Shown: positions 34,330 to 44,668 of the stretch, one piece after another
Position numbering within the stretch: position 1 is the stretch's first letter
How the letters are laid out: every line of letters starts with the position of its first letter
Origin: Antitrichia curtipendula
Taxonomy: Eukaryota > Streptophyta > Bryopsida > Hypnales > Leucodontaceae
DNA: 64,000 nucleotides
Direction: 5' to 3'
Assembly (NCBI GenBank): GCA_951230915.1
Contig: OX579639.1
Span: 5,084,001 to 5,148,000 of the forward strand
Program-made: the position numbers and the translations under genes
The notes under the pieces: model-generated
What the model was told of the DNA's origin: nothing
Seen by the model: the letters and a program-made list of their open reading frames with translations, nothing else
Databases searched by the model: none

Positions 34330-37300
34330 CTAGCTCCGTTGTTTCTTCAAGTACAGCGCGATAGAATCCGCGGTGCAATACGCGATAGATTGGATGGTGA
34401 CCATTGGGTTCACGCCGGAGGACGTCGGAAGCACGCTGCCATCGCCAACGAAGAGCCCCTCTGCTTCCCACATCTCCCCGCTGGGATCCACGGCAGAGGA
34501 TGCGGGCGTGGCGCCCATGCGACAACTTCCCAATTGGTGCGCGGACGCCATCTGAATCGACGAGTTTTTTGCGCCTCGCCGCTTCACTCGCGCCAAGTAA
34601 GCTTCCATCTCTTCCTTCGACGCACCTAAATCAACACCAAAGCTCTGTCACGTGTTTGGGACTGAACAGACACAACTTGTATAGGTTGGATTCGGGGATT
34701 AGAGTTTGGAGGGAGGGTTTAGGGTTTGGAGCAACTAAGGTAGAGGCTCCATTGACTGTACAGTACAGGTGAGCTTTCATTTGTGTTAATTCTGAAAATG
34801 CTGATTCTGTGGACATTTTCATTTTTGCAATTGTTTTGTAGCTTACCACAAGATATTCATAGAAGAAACATCATGAACAGGATACATCTAGGGTGCCTGT
34901 GTATACTGCTGGTGGGGGTTCCCGATTCTACATTCTAGTCCAAAATTTTAGATGGTGCAAAGTTTGTAGATTGTTGAAGGGGAAAGATTCAAAGTTCCCC
35001 TGTATGGTCACTGGAACCACTCCCTTACTGTATAGTGAATGGAAACTTTACATTACCTTGGGCCTTGAATCGTTCTCCTTGCAATTGCTGTGTGCCGACT
35101 TCGACAGCGCCAGCGGCTATGAGCACGCGCAAGCTCTGCTCGAGTCCCGCCACCATGCTCTCTTCGTCGTAGCGCGAGATCTTGTAATTGATTACCGGGA
35201 GTCGGTTTCTATCTATACGCACCGTGCCGGAGCCTTTGTCGCGGGTCACAACTGCAATGTGTGAGGTTCGGCCATGTCGCAGCATTCGCTCCTTGCCATC
35301 CGCACCTAAATGTATGCATGCTCATTGTCATTAGTAGGTCAGTCTAACCACTAAATCTTGATTCTATTGTAAGCTCTGTCACCAATTGTCAGCATTTCAC
35401 TCTTTGGGGTTTCAGAAAGAGCTTATCAGCACTCGAAACAGAAGTGCTGATAAGCTTTGATAAGCTGTTCTTCAATGAGACAGTTCATGATACTCTGTTC
35501 TGATAACAAAAAATGCCCAAACGCCACAACCATTTCAATGAATGCATGGTACTGCTGCATAAAATCACAGGAAAAGGTCCCCTAACCTTCTCTGCTCGAG
35601 GTCACAGAATTACATTCCTGATGCAATTACAAGGTTATGGAGACCTGGAGGCTCATGGAATCATAGAAGGCGATGGAGACGAGGCGATTGATTACCTGAG
35701 TTCCATGCATGGAGAGCTCCAAAGGCTGCAGGATGTAACACGCCCGTTTCGAGGATAGCGCCATACTCCGTCGGTTTTCGCAGCGTCACCGGTGCGTACA
35801 CTGTCATGATCCCTCCCTCGTAGCTCTTGCCTTGGGGGCCCGTTCCTTCAGGAAAGTATCCCCACGCTGTACTTGACGGGTGCAATCGAAGGTGCTTGCC
35901 GATGTTAGGGTTGGTAAGTCCACTCTTGAGAAGCAGAGGTGGTGTCATGAGCGCTCCGCATGCAACCACCGTTGCCTTGGCCTTGACGAAGATCCGGTTG
36001 GGGCCTTTCCCAACAGTGGCCACCACTCCCTGTGCTTTCCGCTGCTTCTTCACATTTGGGTGCGAGCTATGGAAAATTTTCTCTGCTGTGCAGTTTGAAA
36101 TGATGACTGCATTCTGGGTTTTGACGGCGTCCACAAGCCATGTCTCGGTGGTGGCTTGCTTCTTCCCCGTCGGACAGCCGTAGCTGCAATAGCCACAGTA
36201 GTGATCGGAGGGGCAGTTTCGTTGCAAGGTGCCGTAATGTAGATTTAATCTCCTGCAGCCCTCTTGCAGGACCGTGTTCTGGAGGTTGTGCTTGTCGACG
36301 TTGGGTTGCACTGAAAGACGCTCCCACACTGCTTGCATGGCGTGGTCGTAACGCTCGCTGCTGAAGAGCTGCAGGTTGTGGTCATGAACCCACTCGTAGC
36401 GGACGTGTTGGGGTGTTTTGAAGCAGACGCACCAGTTGATGGCCGTGCCGCCTCCGACGACCGCCCCGGCGATGAGGTTCACTCCGCCGTCGTCTGTGGC
36501 TAGGGCGCCCATATTTTCATAAAGATTCATCATCCCGGGGCCTTCCATGGTGGTCATGTCTTGCGCCGCGAAGTATCGCCCCTTCTCAAGGACGACCACC
36601 TTGAATCCTTGGTTCGCAAGGACGGCAGCTATGACACCTCCTCCGGATCCCGAGCCGACGATCACAACGTCGCACTCCAGATGGACGTCGTTCTCATTCT
36701 TTGATGGGCGCCCGTTCTCATTCTTTTGTGGTGATCCGAAACTGGGGAATTCATCTACAACCGAGAATCCCTTCGCAATGAGGAATGATTTGAGATCAGG
36801 TGCTGTGGCGTCGATGTGACCGTTTTGCAGTGGTCTTGGTTTGGTGTACTCAGACTCCACGCGCTCTCGCACCACGGCATCCACGCCGGCGTACCCGATT
36901 GCCTTCCAGACTACTGGAAAATTCTCGATCCAGTCTTCGGTGCTCTGAGGGATCATCCGAGTTTTAGGTTTATGTGCAGTTGGTAGAAGGATTGATAAGA
37001 AACAAGCTGCTGGAGAAATTTACCTTGGAGTAGAAAGCCCAGCCGACGACGGACTTGAAGGCTTTAAACAATTGTCGGAATTGCGGGAGTCGACTTCGTG
37101 ACCAGCCTTTCAATATCTTCTCTTGTTCTGTCACAGTCAGCTTTGAGAATTTCCGGGGGAATGGATGTTTGCGAGTGATGGTGTTTATTCCTCCCATCGA
37201 CGCTAGCACACACGTCCCCCAGTCTGTGCCGAGAAGTTGTAGAACGAAGTACACGGGCTTCGCTACCGGAGGCCTCATCAGAATCGGCAGAGTCGCTGCG

Positions 37301-37704
37301 ACCTGCATCCACACGAAGGTACTAGGATGCTCTTCAATCGATCACGAGTAAAGCTTAGAAGACATAATCATTTGAATTGCGGTGAAATGGAAACGTACAA
37401 CATCGATGATATCTTCGTCGGAGGCTTTAAGCTTGAAAAATTCGGCAACGTCCTCTGGATTGACATCGTGCATGATTGCGTCGTTCTCAGGCGGCGGGAG
37501 TGACGGGACGTAGGCATCGCAAATGGCTGTGAGAGCTGCAAACTGGGTGGCGTTGAGCGTGTGAGTGCGAGGAGGCGTCCATTTCAGCAGCGCGGGATGG
37601 CCGTGTATCGTCACCGGTTTCTTCTTCGACATGGCCGGCGCGCTCTCACCGTTGGTAGGGGACTCCGTTTGAACGCCAGCAGAATGTGCTGTACCACTCG
37701 CCAT
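34330..37704 (-). CDS. Long-chain-alcohol oxidase (GMC oxidoreductase, FAO family)
   Basis: It oxidises long-chain fatty alcohols to aldehydes with FAD and oxygen (EC 1.1.3.20 family), a step of fatty alcohol and wax catabolism. In plants the enzyme is membrane-associated. Five exons on the minus strand, 37704-37399, 37302-37024, 36944-35696, 35305-35057 and 34625-34330, join with GT-AG introns and consistent phases into 792 codons. That is slightly longer than the usual 730-750. The start is the ATG at 37,702-37,704, since the frame upstream has only a TTG. The FAD-binding [10 protein letters not shown] lies near residue 290, the GMC segment [10 protein letters not shown] near 358, a Cys-rich [11 protein letters not shown] near 465, and the catalytic-His segment [11 protein letters not shown] near 724, followed by NPMVTIQS. 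The hydrophobic stretch around residue 110 may be the membrane anchor. There is no C-terminal peroxisomal SKL-type signal (ends KKQRS). All expected motifs are present. Confidence 0.95.
35420..35456. repeat. Perfect 14-bp hairpin in an FAO intron
   Basis: AGCTTATCAGCACT at 35420-35433 and its exact reverse complement at 35443-35456 enclose a 9-base loop, inside the intron between FAO exons 3 and 4 (35,306-35,695). It is too short for a microRNA precursor as seen. It could be a remnant of a foldback element. Confidence 0.8.
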
Positions 37705-39389
37705 ATCTGAGCACAATCACGCAATCCAAACCTCGGTTGATGTTAAGCCTCGATAAACCTCGGTAACCCGTCGAAGTAGTGTTCGTAGCGTTCTAGATGG
37801 CAGAGCAATTCAACTTGGAAAATTGCTGGAGAACAACGAGCAGTTCAAGCTTCCGACCCTCTGAAGCCAAACTTTTGACGTCATTTCTACTGGTTTGGAA
37901 AACTTCAGTTGATTGAGAGCTGATCGAAATCTAAGCTGCTAAATTTGTACATCCCACGGACGGCAATGCTGTGGAGCTGTCAACGGATGGCCGGTTACTC
38001 GCCTCACAATTTGTGTAAGCCTTCAAAGTACAGGCGATGGCGACAGCTTCATGACGACAGCTTGCACCTCCTGGTAGCCAGTGAGCCGGCGTTGATGGCA
38101 ATGGCGATACATCCTATCTGCAGCACAACGTCAATTAAACTGAGCTTCTTATCTGGTGTACACCCCAACGTATGGACAGCACCCCAATGCTGTCAGTTGA
38201 CCTCTGAGTCAGGTCACATGAATGTGCACGTCTAAATCAACTGCGCAGGCAGCATTCACCTCAAGGCAGATGGAGCGCTGGAGCTGGTAATGACCATGGC
38301 GATGGCGATGGCGATGGCGATCGAGAGGACTTGGCTTAATTGCAAGCCAAGCTCATCTACAATCTAGCCATTAGTGCTTCACATGGTCGTGACCAGAATA
38401 ACTAAGTTAAGAGGAGCAATAAAGCAATTGTTATTCAGTTCCACTATGAACGCTGGTGCCAAATAGCCTCGTCGACTCAACAGAAGGTCATTCAAGCCGC
38501 AAGCGCCATTCCCATTCTCTAACCGAGTAGCAAGAGCAGTACAAATTGATCCGAATGTCACTGACTTCCCACTTTATACTTTCTGTGATTGAATCAGCTC
38601 TATACTTGGCAGGAACAGAGACTAATTCAGCAGGGGAGAATGCACGTCATTGAGGAGCCGGCCTTACGAGGAGACTCGTGAGACCGCGTTGTCGCTTGGG
38701 TTGTCAGCTGCTGCAGCTAATGCACCTTTTCTGTTGTCATTCCATTCGTATGATGAGATGGGTACCCTCCAAACCGTCACTTTTTGTACTGTAGCGAAAT
38801 CAGAAGATACAGAAGATGAAAATCCCCGTGAGGAGAACAGTTTAGAATGTTTAATGAAAAAACTGAATGTCTGAGTAGTAGGCCAACAAATTTTGGACAG
38901 TAGGTTGTTCGGAATAGTGCCCAAGTGGAAGTGGAAGAGGAGTGGTTTATGTTAATTAAAAAAAGGACAGATGTTCAAAGACGAAGTAAAATCGTCACTA
39001 AGTTAATATTCTTCTTTTTGTTTTTTGTTTCTGAAAATAATCGGTACTTACTTAAATTAGAGTTCAATGAATGAAGAGTTGCTGTCTGCGTTGTCTGTGT
39101 TGTCTGAAAAGCATGACTAATTTCCCAACACTGCAGACTCATTTAAGGTACAGTAGGTGGCTCGAACTGCGACCCTCTTCTTCACACAGACACGTAGGGG
39201 CTTTGAAATGGAAACTAAATGGTTCTAAAATGGACTGCCTGCCAACCTCTCTTAGTACACAGTGTTGCATAATTAAGGTTGGATGGAATAAGAGCCAGGG
39301 AGAGTCCATTTCAAAGCCAGAGTATGTCAAATTTAATTTTTTGAAACGTGAATTGATTGCCCAATCGACTTCTTACAAATGTTAAAAGA
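37705..39389. other. FAO upstream region and spacer
   Basis: The region upstream of the FAO start should hold its promoter and 5' leader. No TATA box was identified. A GGCGAT hexamer repeats about five times near 38,294-38,324. Short frames on both strands at 37,945-38,235 and 38,650-38,924 show no recognised domain. Confidence 0.4.
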
Positions 39390-39730
39390 AGGTAGGATCC
39401 GTTTAAGTTTAGTAAGGGTGGCATTTAGGAACCTTGTCTATTACTTTTTGAATGCCACATGTTTGTTTTCAGTCAAGCCATATCTTTTTTCAGACTGCAC
39501 ATGAGTGAATTTTGCAAGACCTGGGATCACAAATATAGGTACATGTGGCAGAATTCTTTGAAAATTCATAAATAATTCAAAAATGCTCCGAAAAATATGA
39601 AACCAATTATGTTAGATTCTGCATCAATTTTCCTTCAAGTGAAAAATAAGGGGAAAATATTTTGGGGCATCTCAAAACCATCAAAAAGGTCCAACAGCCC
39701 TAAAAGTGTCACTTTCTGAACCACCTACCT
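39390..39730. mobile_element. TA-flanked MITE, AGGTAGGAGG family, copy 4 (341 bp, shortened)
   Basis: The left end is AGGTAGGATCCGTTTAAG and the right end in reverse is AGGTAGGTGGTTCAGAAAG. TA follows on the right (39731-39732), while the left dinucleotide is GA. The interior block GAAAATTCATAAATAATTC near 39,560 and AAAATATGAAACC match copy 1 in the same orientation. About 70 bp are missing relative to the other copies. Confidence 0.78.
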
Positions 39731-40131
39731 TAAGTGTACTTTTGAGGTGGTGGATTAGGACACGACTCGGTTTCTGAGTGTACCCACCATTTACAGGTCC
39801 CTTTGAAAGGTAAGTTTAAGCAATGAATGGATTTGTCCAGTTGAGTCATACGGCTACGCGGATGCATGCACGAGCTCTATCTACAACGATTGGTGTATAC
39901 AACCTGTCGTAAATGCTGCTCAGCTAGGGTCTGTCATGGTTTATTATTGAGTCAGTCAGTTCTGAGAGAATGAAGCCTCTGCCATACACAAGTGAGAAAG
40001 AGATTGGCAGTGCAGTGGCTGTAGTAATGGGTAAATGAGCATCCTCAGTGCGTGACCGGAAACAAGGGACAGCACGGTAATTTCCACGTGGCGGGCTTGT
40101 GGCTCTCATGGGCAGTGGCGAAGGAGGATTA

Positions 40132-40533
40132 TGGTAGAACCACCCATTACCAACCGGCCATCAATAAGCAACCCGTAGGGTGCAGCTATTTTCAACCATA
40201 GTTTGAAATGTGTTTTTTTTCTCTTTTGCAAGGTTGGCACTATAAAGTCATGACACATGTCTTGATTTATTGAGCAAGAATGCAAGAAGCTTTGAGTGGA
40301 GAAGTAGTTATGGAATGGTCGAAATTGGAAGACTCTATATCCTGGGTATGGGTTGTGGCCAACTTTTGGATTCCAAAATTCATAGTCAATTCATTTTAAG
40401 GAAAAAAAATCATGAAAACTTGGCTATGCCCATCATTTCTATCTTCCTACATGACTGTAAACTCATATTGCCTTCTACTGCTCTAGAGCATATGCGGAAT
40501 TGCTTAAGTGGTCAACAATGGGTGGTTCTACCA
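40132..40533. mobile_element. TA-flanked MITE, TGGTAGAACCACCC type (402 bp)
   Basis: The ends form a perfect 17-bp inverted repeat, TGGTAGAACCACCCATT, with TA at 40130-40131 and 40534-40535. The interior has no long frame. A related end (GGTAGCCAACTTCATTCC reading left from 41,366, followed by a CATTTAAGCAATT stretch) suggests another, diverged copy just downstream. Confidence 0.85.
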
Positions 40534-40743
40534 TATAATTAAGGTAAAACAGCCCATTGTGGTCAGATTGTCAAAACTAGGAGCTTGACTTCATGTGATT
40601 GTTGAGATTTTTCAATTTTTTTCCCACAGTAGTACAAGTGTGAGAAATAGTGAAAGCAATTGAAATTATAGATTTTTTTATTTATAAAGAATGAATTTGC
40701 TATGAATTTCTGAAGTGTGCAACATCAAAAAAGTCCCCTCCAT

Positions 40744-40922
40744 TGAAACAATATTGTTTCAATGGTTTCACAGTCCAATATTGAAAGTATATTGGTATTG
40801 TACAAAAACTATGCTGTAACAATATAATTTCAATGGTAATGCACTGCTCCCACTGAAACTACATTGTTGTAGTACTGCTTCTGTACTCGCGTAATACACT
40901 TTCAATATTGGACTATGAAACC
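40744..40922. mobile_element. Small foldback element with adjoining perfect palindrome
   Basis: At 40764-40788 and 40898-40922, 25-bp arms beginning GGTTTCACAGTCC pair with one mismatch, enclosing 109 bp. Directly left of it, 40744-40763 is a perfect 20-bp palindrome, TTGAAACAATATTGTTTCAA. No coding capacity. It is probably a very small MITE. Confidence 0.7.
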
Positions 40923-41369
40923 TCTTTCCCACCACTACCTCTTTACATTAGTTAGACTGCTTTGTTTCTAATTAGTTGTGATTTAGGATGACAACTCATG
41001 TAGTTAGGTGAGTAGGTGACAGCTCATACACTTCAAATGTTTGGGAGGTGTACATTGAAAGCATATAATGATCACAAGATGTACATTGGAAGTCATAGTC
41101 ATCAACTAGTTTGAAGCATGGGCAATTTTGTAATCACTAATCAACCTATGGTTGGAAATGCGGTCAGTGTCCTAAATAACAAGAATGGGTTGAACATAAT
41201 CTTTCCAAAAAAATTTCAGAATTATTTCATTTTTGAGGGAAAAAAAAGAAACAAATTTTTGAACCCTCCTCAAATCTATTTCTCCGCAAGGGGGATTTTT
41301 TCCTCACCAAATCCATACTAGAAATGCGGTAAATTGCTTAAATGGTCGGAATGAAGTTGGCTACCTTAA

Positions 41370-42160
41370 CCCTAGAACGGCGGCAGAGCCATTTTGTGGC
41401 TTCTGGATGACAATGCGGAGGTCTGTACAGAGATTGGAAGCTTTCTCTCATCCATGCTTTTCTTGTTGACCTTTCATGGTGGGTTATGAAGAGTATCCAA
41501 TTGAATTTTTAGTTTTGCTAGTGTTTGTCTTCATGTAAATGAGAAGTTAGTAAAAAAAACGGATCACGAAATATGCTATTCTAATGTATTTTGGGAAGTT
41601 GTTGTTCCTTGCTCTAAAGCTAAAATTCCTCCACAAAAATGATATTTTTTGATTTAAAGTCCAACTAACAAAATGAAGGTCATCTACTTTAGTTTCTACT
41701 CCAATTTGAATTTTGAAAAAATTCCTAATATTGAATATTTTATTGCAATTTGAACTTTGGATGTATTTTCATTGTCTATTATTTTCTAATTATAGAATGA
41801 CACGGAAATTGAGTTTACACCATGATGTTTGTTACTGTAATATACACACATGGTGAAATTTTCCGATTTTTTGAAATAATTTTCTATTTGATATGATTTT
41901 TCTTCACTTTCTCTTCAAAAATTCTCAAAAAAGTCAATTTTTCACAAAAAAATATAAACTTTTTATGAAGTAAAGAAGACATGTAATTCCATCTCTGAAA
42001 AATAAATATAATTTTTTTTATGAAGTAAAGAAGACATGTAATTCCATCTCTGAAAAATAAATATAAATTTTTTCATACATATCTAGTTGCAAAATGGTAG
42101 CAAATTGAGCGATGGGCAGTGAGGCTTGAAATCAATGGCCATGGGTCCGTCATTTAGGGG
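41370..42160. mobile_element. TTAA-bounded element, CCCTAG end (791 bp)
   Basis: It lies between TTAA at 41366-41369 and TTAA at 42161-42164. The left end is CCCTAGAACGGCGGCAG and the right end in reverse is CCCCTAAATGACGGACC; the termini are similar but only roughly inverted. The interior is AT-rich and contains a direct duplication of about 64 bp (41,951-42,014 and 42,015-42,078, including GAAGTAAAGAAGACATGTAA). It shares its right TTAA with the next element. Confidence 0.55.
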
Positions 42161-42164
42161 TTAA

Positions 42165-43111
42165 CCCCTAAAGGACCAAACACCGTTTTTTGACAACATA
42201 GCGTTTTTGGGCAGCTCACCACGAATGGAATTTTTATTTTTTTTCTTTGAAATTTTCACACAAGATGTGTCCGAGGAGTAGCTTTAGGGCCTAACAATTT
42301 TCATAACTTTTGACCACATGGTTAAAAAGTAATGGTATGATATGTAGTTTTCATTGTTCGGCGGGCAGTCCGGGCAGCAAAAAAAACTTCTTTAAAAATC
42401 ATTTTCTAGAGAAATAAAAATTTGAAATTGGTTCTCTAGATTTTTGTGCACAAGGAAAGCTTTGAATCATTCCACTTTGATTTATGAGATGAAAGTTATG
42501 AGGAATTTTAGTTGTGGGTAGTTTGCAAGCAGTTATAGAATCTCTACTCTAAAATAAACTTTGAAGTCCTTTATTTAACTCAATTTTCAATATTTTTGGA
42601 AAAATATATAAACACAAGGTGTAGATTGTTTATTACAACATTACAATCGTTTGGATTGGCATTTTTCAATTCCATAATTAAATCCTTAACAATTTAGTGT
42701 TTTGAATCATTTTCTACTTCTTTCTACTTACTATTTTTTTCCTATATGTTGTACAATTCCAAATGATCTGAAATTTTTCAAGCATGTAGCTAACTTGCTT
42801 TGAGGAATGAATCCAAAGAGTTACCACCATTTTGGACATTTTTTCATACAAATGTGACCATGTGAAGTGCCGCTGCCCGGTTTTTCGCAGGGACAAAAAA
42901 AGGGTTTTTGTCACTTTCAAATGCTAATATCTTGCAATCTACACGGTGGAAATTTCTGAAATTTTTTCCACATATTCTCAAACTAGTTTACTACAAGATC
43001 CTACGGTTACATGTGTCCATAAATGTTTTTTTTCCAAAGTTTGGTACTTGTACTAGAAATGGCAGTTTGGGAGCGTTTTTTTGTGAAAACATAGTCAAAA
43101 ACCTGTAGGGG
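42165..43111. mobile_element. TTAA/CCC element, ~930-bp family, copy 3 (947 bp)
   Basis: It is flanked by TTAA at 42161-42164 and 43112-43115. The left end is CCCCTAAAGGACC and the right end in reverse is CCCCTACAGGTTTTT. Its right half, reversed, parallels the left half of the copies at 7187 and 8112 (AAACTGCCATTTCTAGTAC, TAGGATCTTGTAG-like). It is thus inserted in the opposite orientation. No long frame. Confidence 0.85.
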
Positions 43112-43115
43112 TTAA

Positions 43116-44668
43116 GCTAAACGTTGTGGTAAAGACACTACCGAGCTCATCATCGAGCCCTAACTAATCCTGAATTCGTCTTCACCTCATACAGGCACAA
43201 AAAATAAAATCTCCCGCAATCGTCCACGCAACCCAAACTGCTACAATTATCAAATCAATCCGCCAACAATCCGCTCCCCTGGACAGAGCTTCGACTTCCT
43301 CCTCACGCAGAGAATTGCACACAGATTTGAATTGATCATGGACTCCAATCTCCAAAACGGAAATTGCTAAATTGATCATGGAATTCAGTCTCCCAAACGG
43401 AAAATTCAGTAATTCGCAGAATTGAGTACTATTGCGAAATCAGCGCGAGCGATCCCAGAGTAGACAGAGCCGTCGAAAACGCTGCTGCAGCAGCTCGATC
43501 GTAATACAACACTTGAGCAAAGAGATGACGGAAAGTGAACTATCGTCCTCAGTCGACGAACGAAAATATGGAAAAAACCTGTCGTCCATGTCCTGCGCAC
43601 TTGAACTGCCACATAAGCAGAACAGTACACTGAGGTGGAAAAACAATGTACTGAGGTGGCAGAGATTCGGGTCCACCGTCCTCTGCCTCCTGTCCTTCTT
43701 CGCAAGCGATCAAAGCTCGTGCTGCTGTCTATGAAAGGCACCGTGTTGCAACAATTTTGAGGGTTTTCCGTCGATTTGCAGTTTCCATTTCCCCCGAGAG
43801 AAATGATTGTTCCTATTCCTGGAGAATCGGCACCTGGCCTTACTCGATTTGACATTTTTTGAGGCGATCGCCGCGGTGCTATATTGTCTCCTCATTCCGT
43901 TAGTTGTGATCGATTGATGGGATGTTTTTTGCATGAAAAGTAGCTAGGGTTTCAAAGCCGATTCTTGCGTACAAGGTGCGCCCTGGATTTTCTCAGCCTT
44001 AGGCGCTTCATTTCTGAAAGAATTCTATCTCGACCTTCGGAGGATTTCTTGATTAAATCCTATTGTAGGAGCAAAGCGACGCTTTCTGTGTGAATTTTGG
44101 AAGGTTTTTGTATTTGAATCAATTTGAGCGGGTGTGATCTGTGTAGAATCGATGAGAACTCGAATAGTGGTGAATGGTGGTGCTTTATAGCTCCTGCAGA
44201 ACTGATGGCCTTTCTGAGAGTCCTGCCAGAGTGTCCAATTAGTGATTGTAGAGCTTTATGTTTTTTTTCTAATTAGAAGTTGAGTATGTGAATTGCCTAT
44301 GTAGTACTGTGCAACCATCGAATAACATGACCACGTTAGTACAGCAGTGTGAGTGAGTTCTAAAGAAGACTGGGGTGATTAATAACTGGATTTGCGTAAG
44401 TGCGGTGTAGGTTGCCAACTTATTTCAACAAGCATTGCACTTCTTCAGTTGAAAAGTTGTGTTGGTAGTTCACAAGTCTTCTAATGTACTAAGTTTGGTA
44501 TGCCTACACCGTAAGATGGAGCTTATCTTCAGCTGCACGACACCATTCACTATTTGTTCAATCCAACGATTTTTTACCTCTCCTGAATTTGCATTTTCTC
44601 ATTTTGAATGTATGTTGCAAGATTTATGATTGTTTTTTTAATAATTTCCGACATGCACAAACAGGCCG
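43116..44668. other. Ceramide kinase upstream region and 5' leader
   Basis: This spacer holds the promoter and 5' untranslated region of the ceramide kinase. An acceptor (ACAAACAG) at 44,665, three bases before the ATG, implies that an intron splits the 5' leader. The transcription start and leader exon could not be fixed. The frame on the minus strand at 43,406-43,855 has no recognised domain and is probably chance. Confidence 0.4.

Noticed and set aside
37705..37716. Earlier start for the alcohol oxidase at 37,716
   Set aside because: That codon is TTG; the first ATG in frame is at 37,702-37,704.
43406..43855. 149-codon frame on the minus strand upstream of the ceramide kinase
   Set aside because: Ser/Arg/Cys-rich with no domain, in the presumed leader region of the plus-strand gene; overlapping frames exist on the other strand. 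Probably chance.
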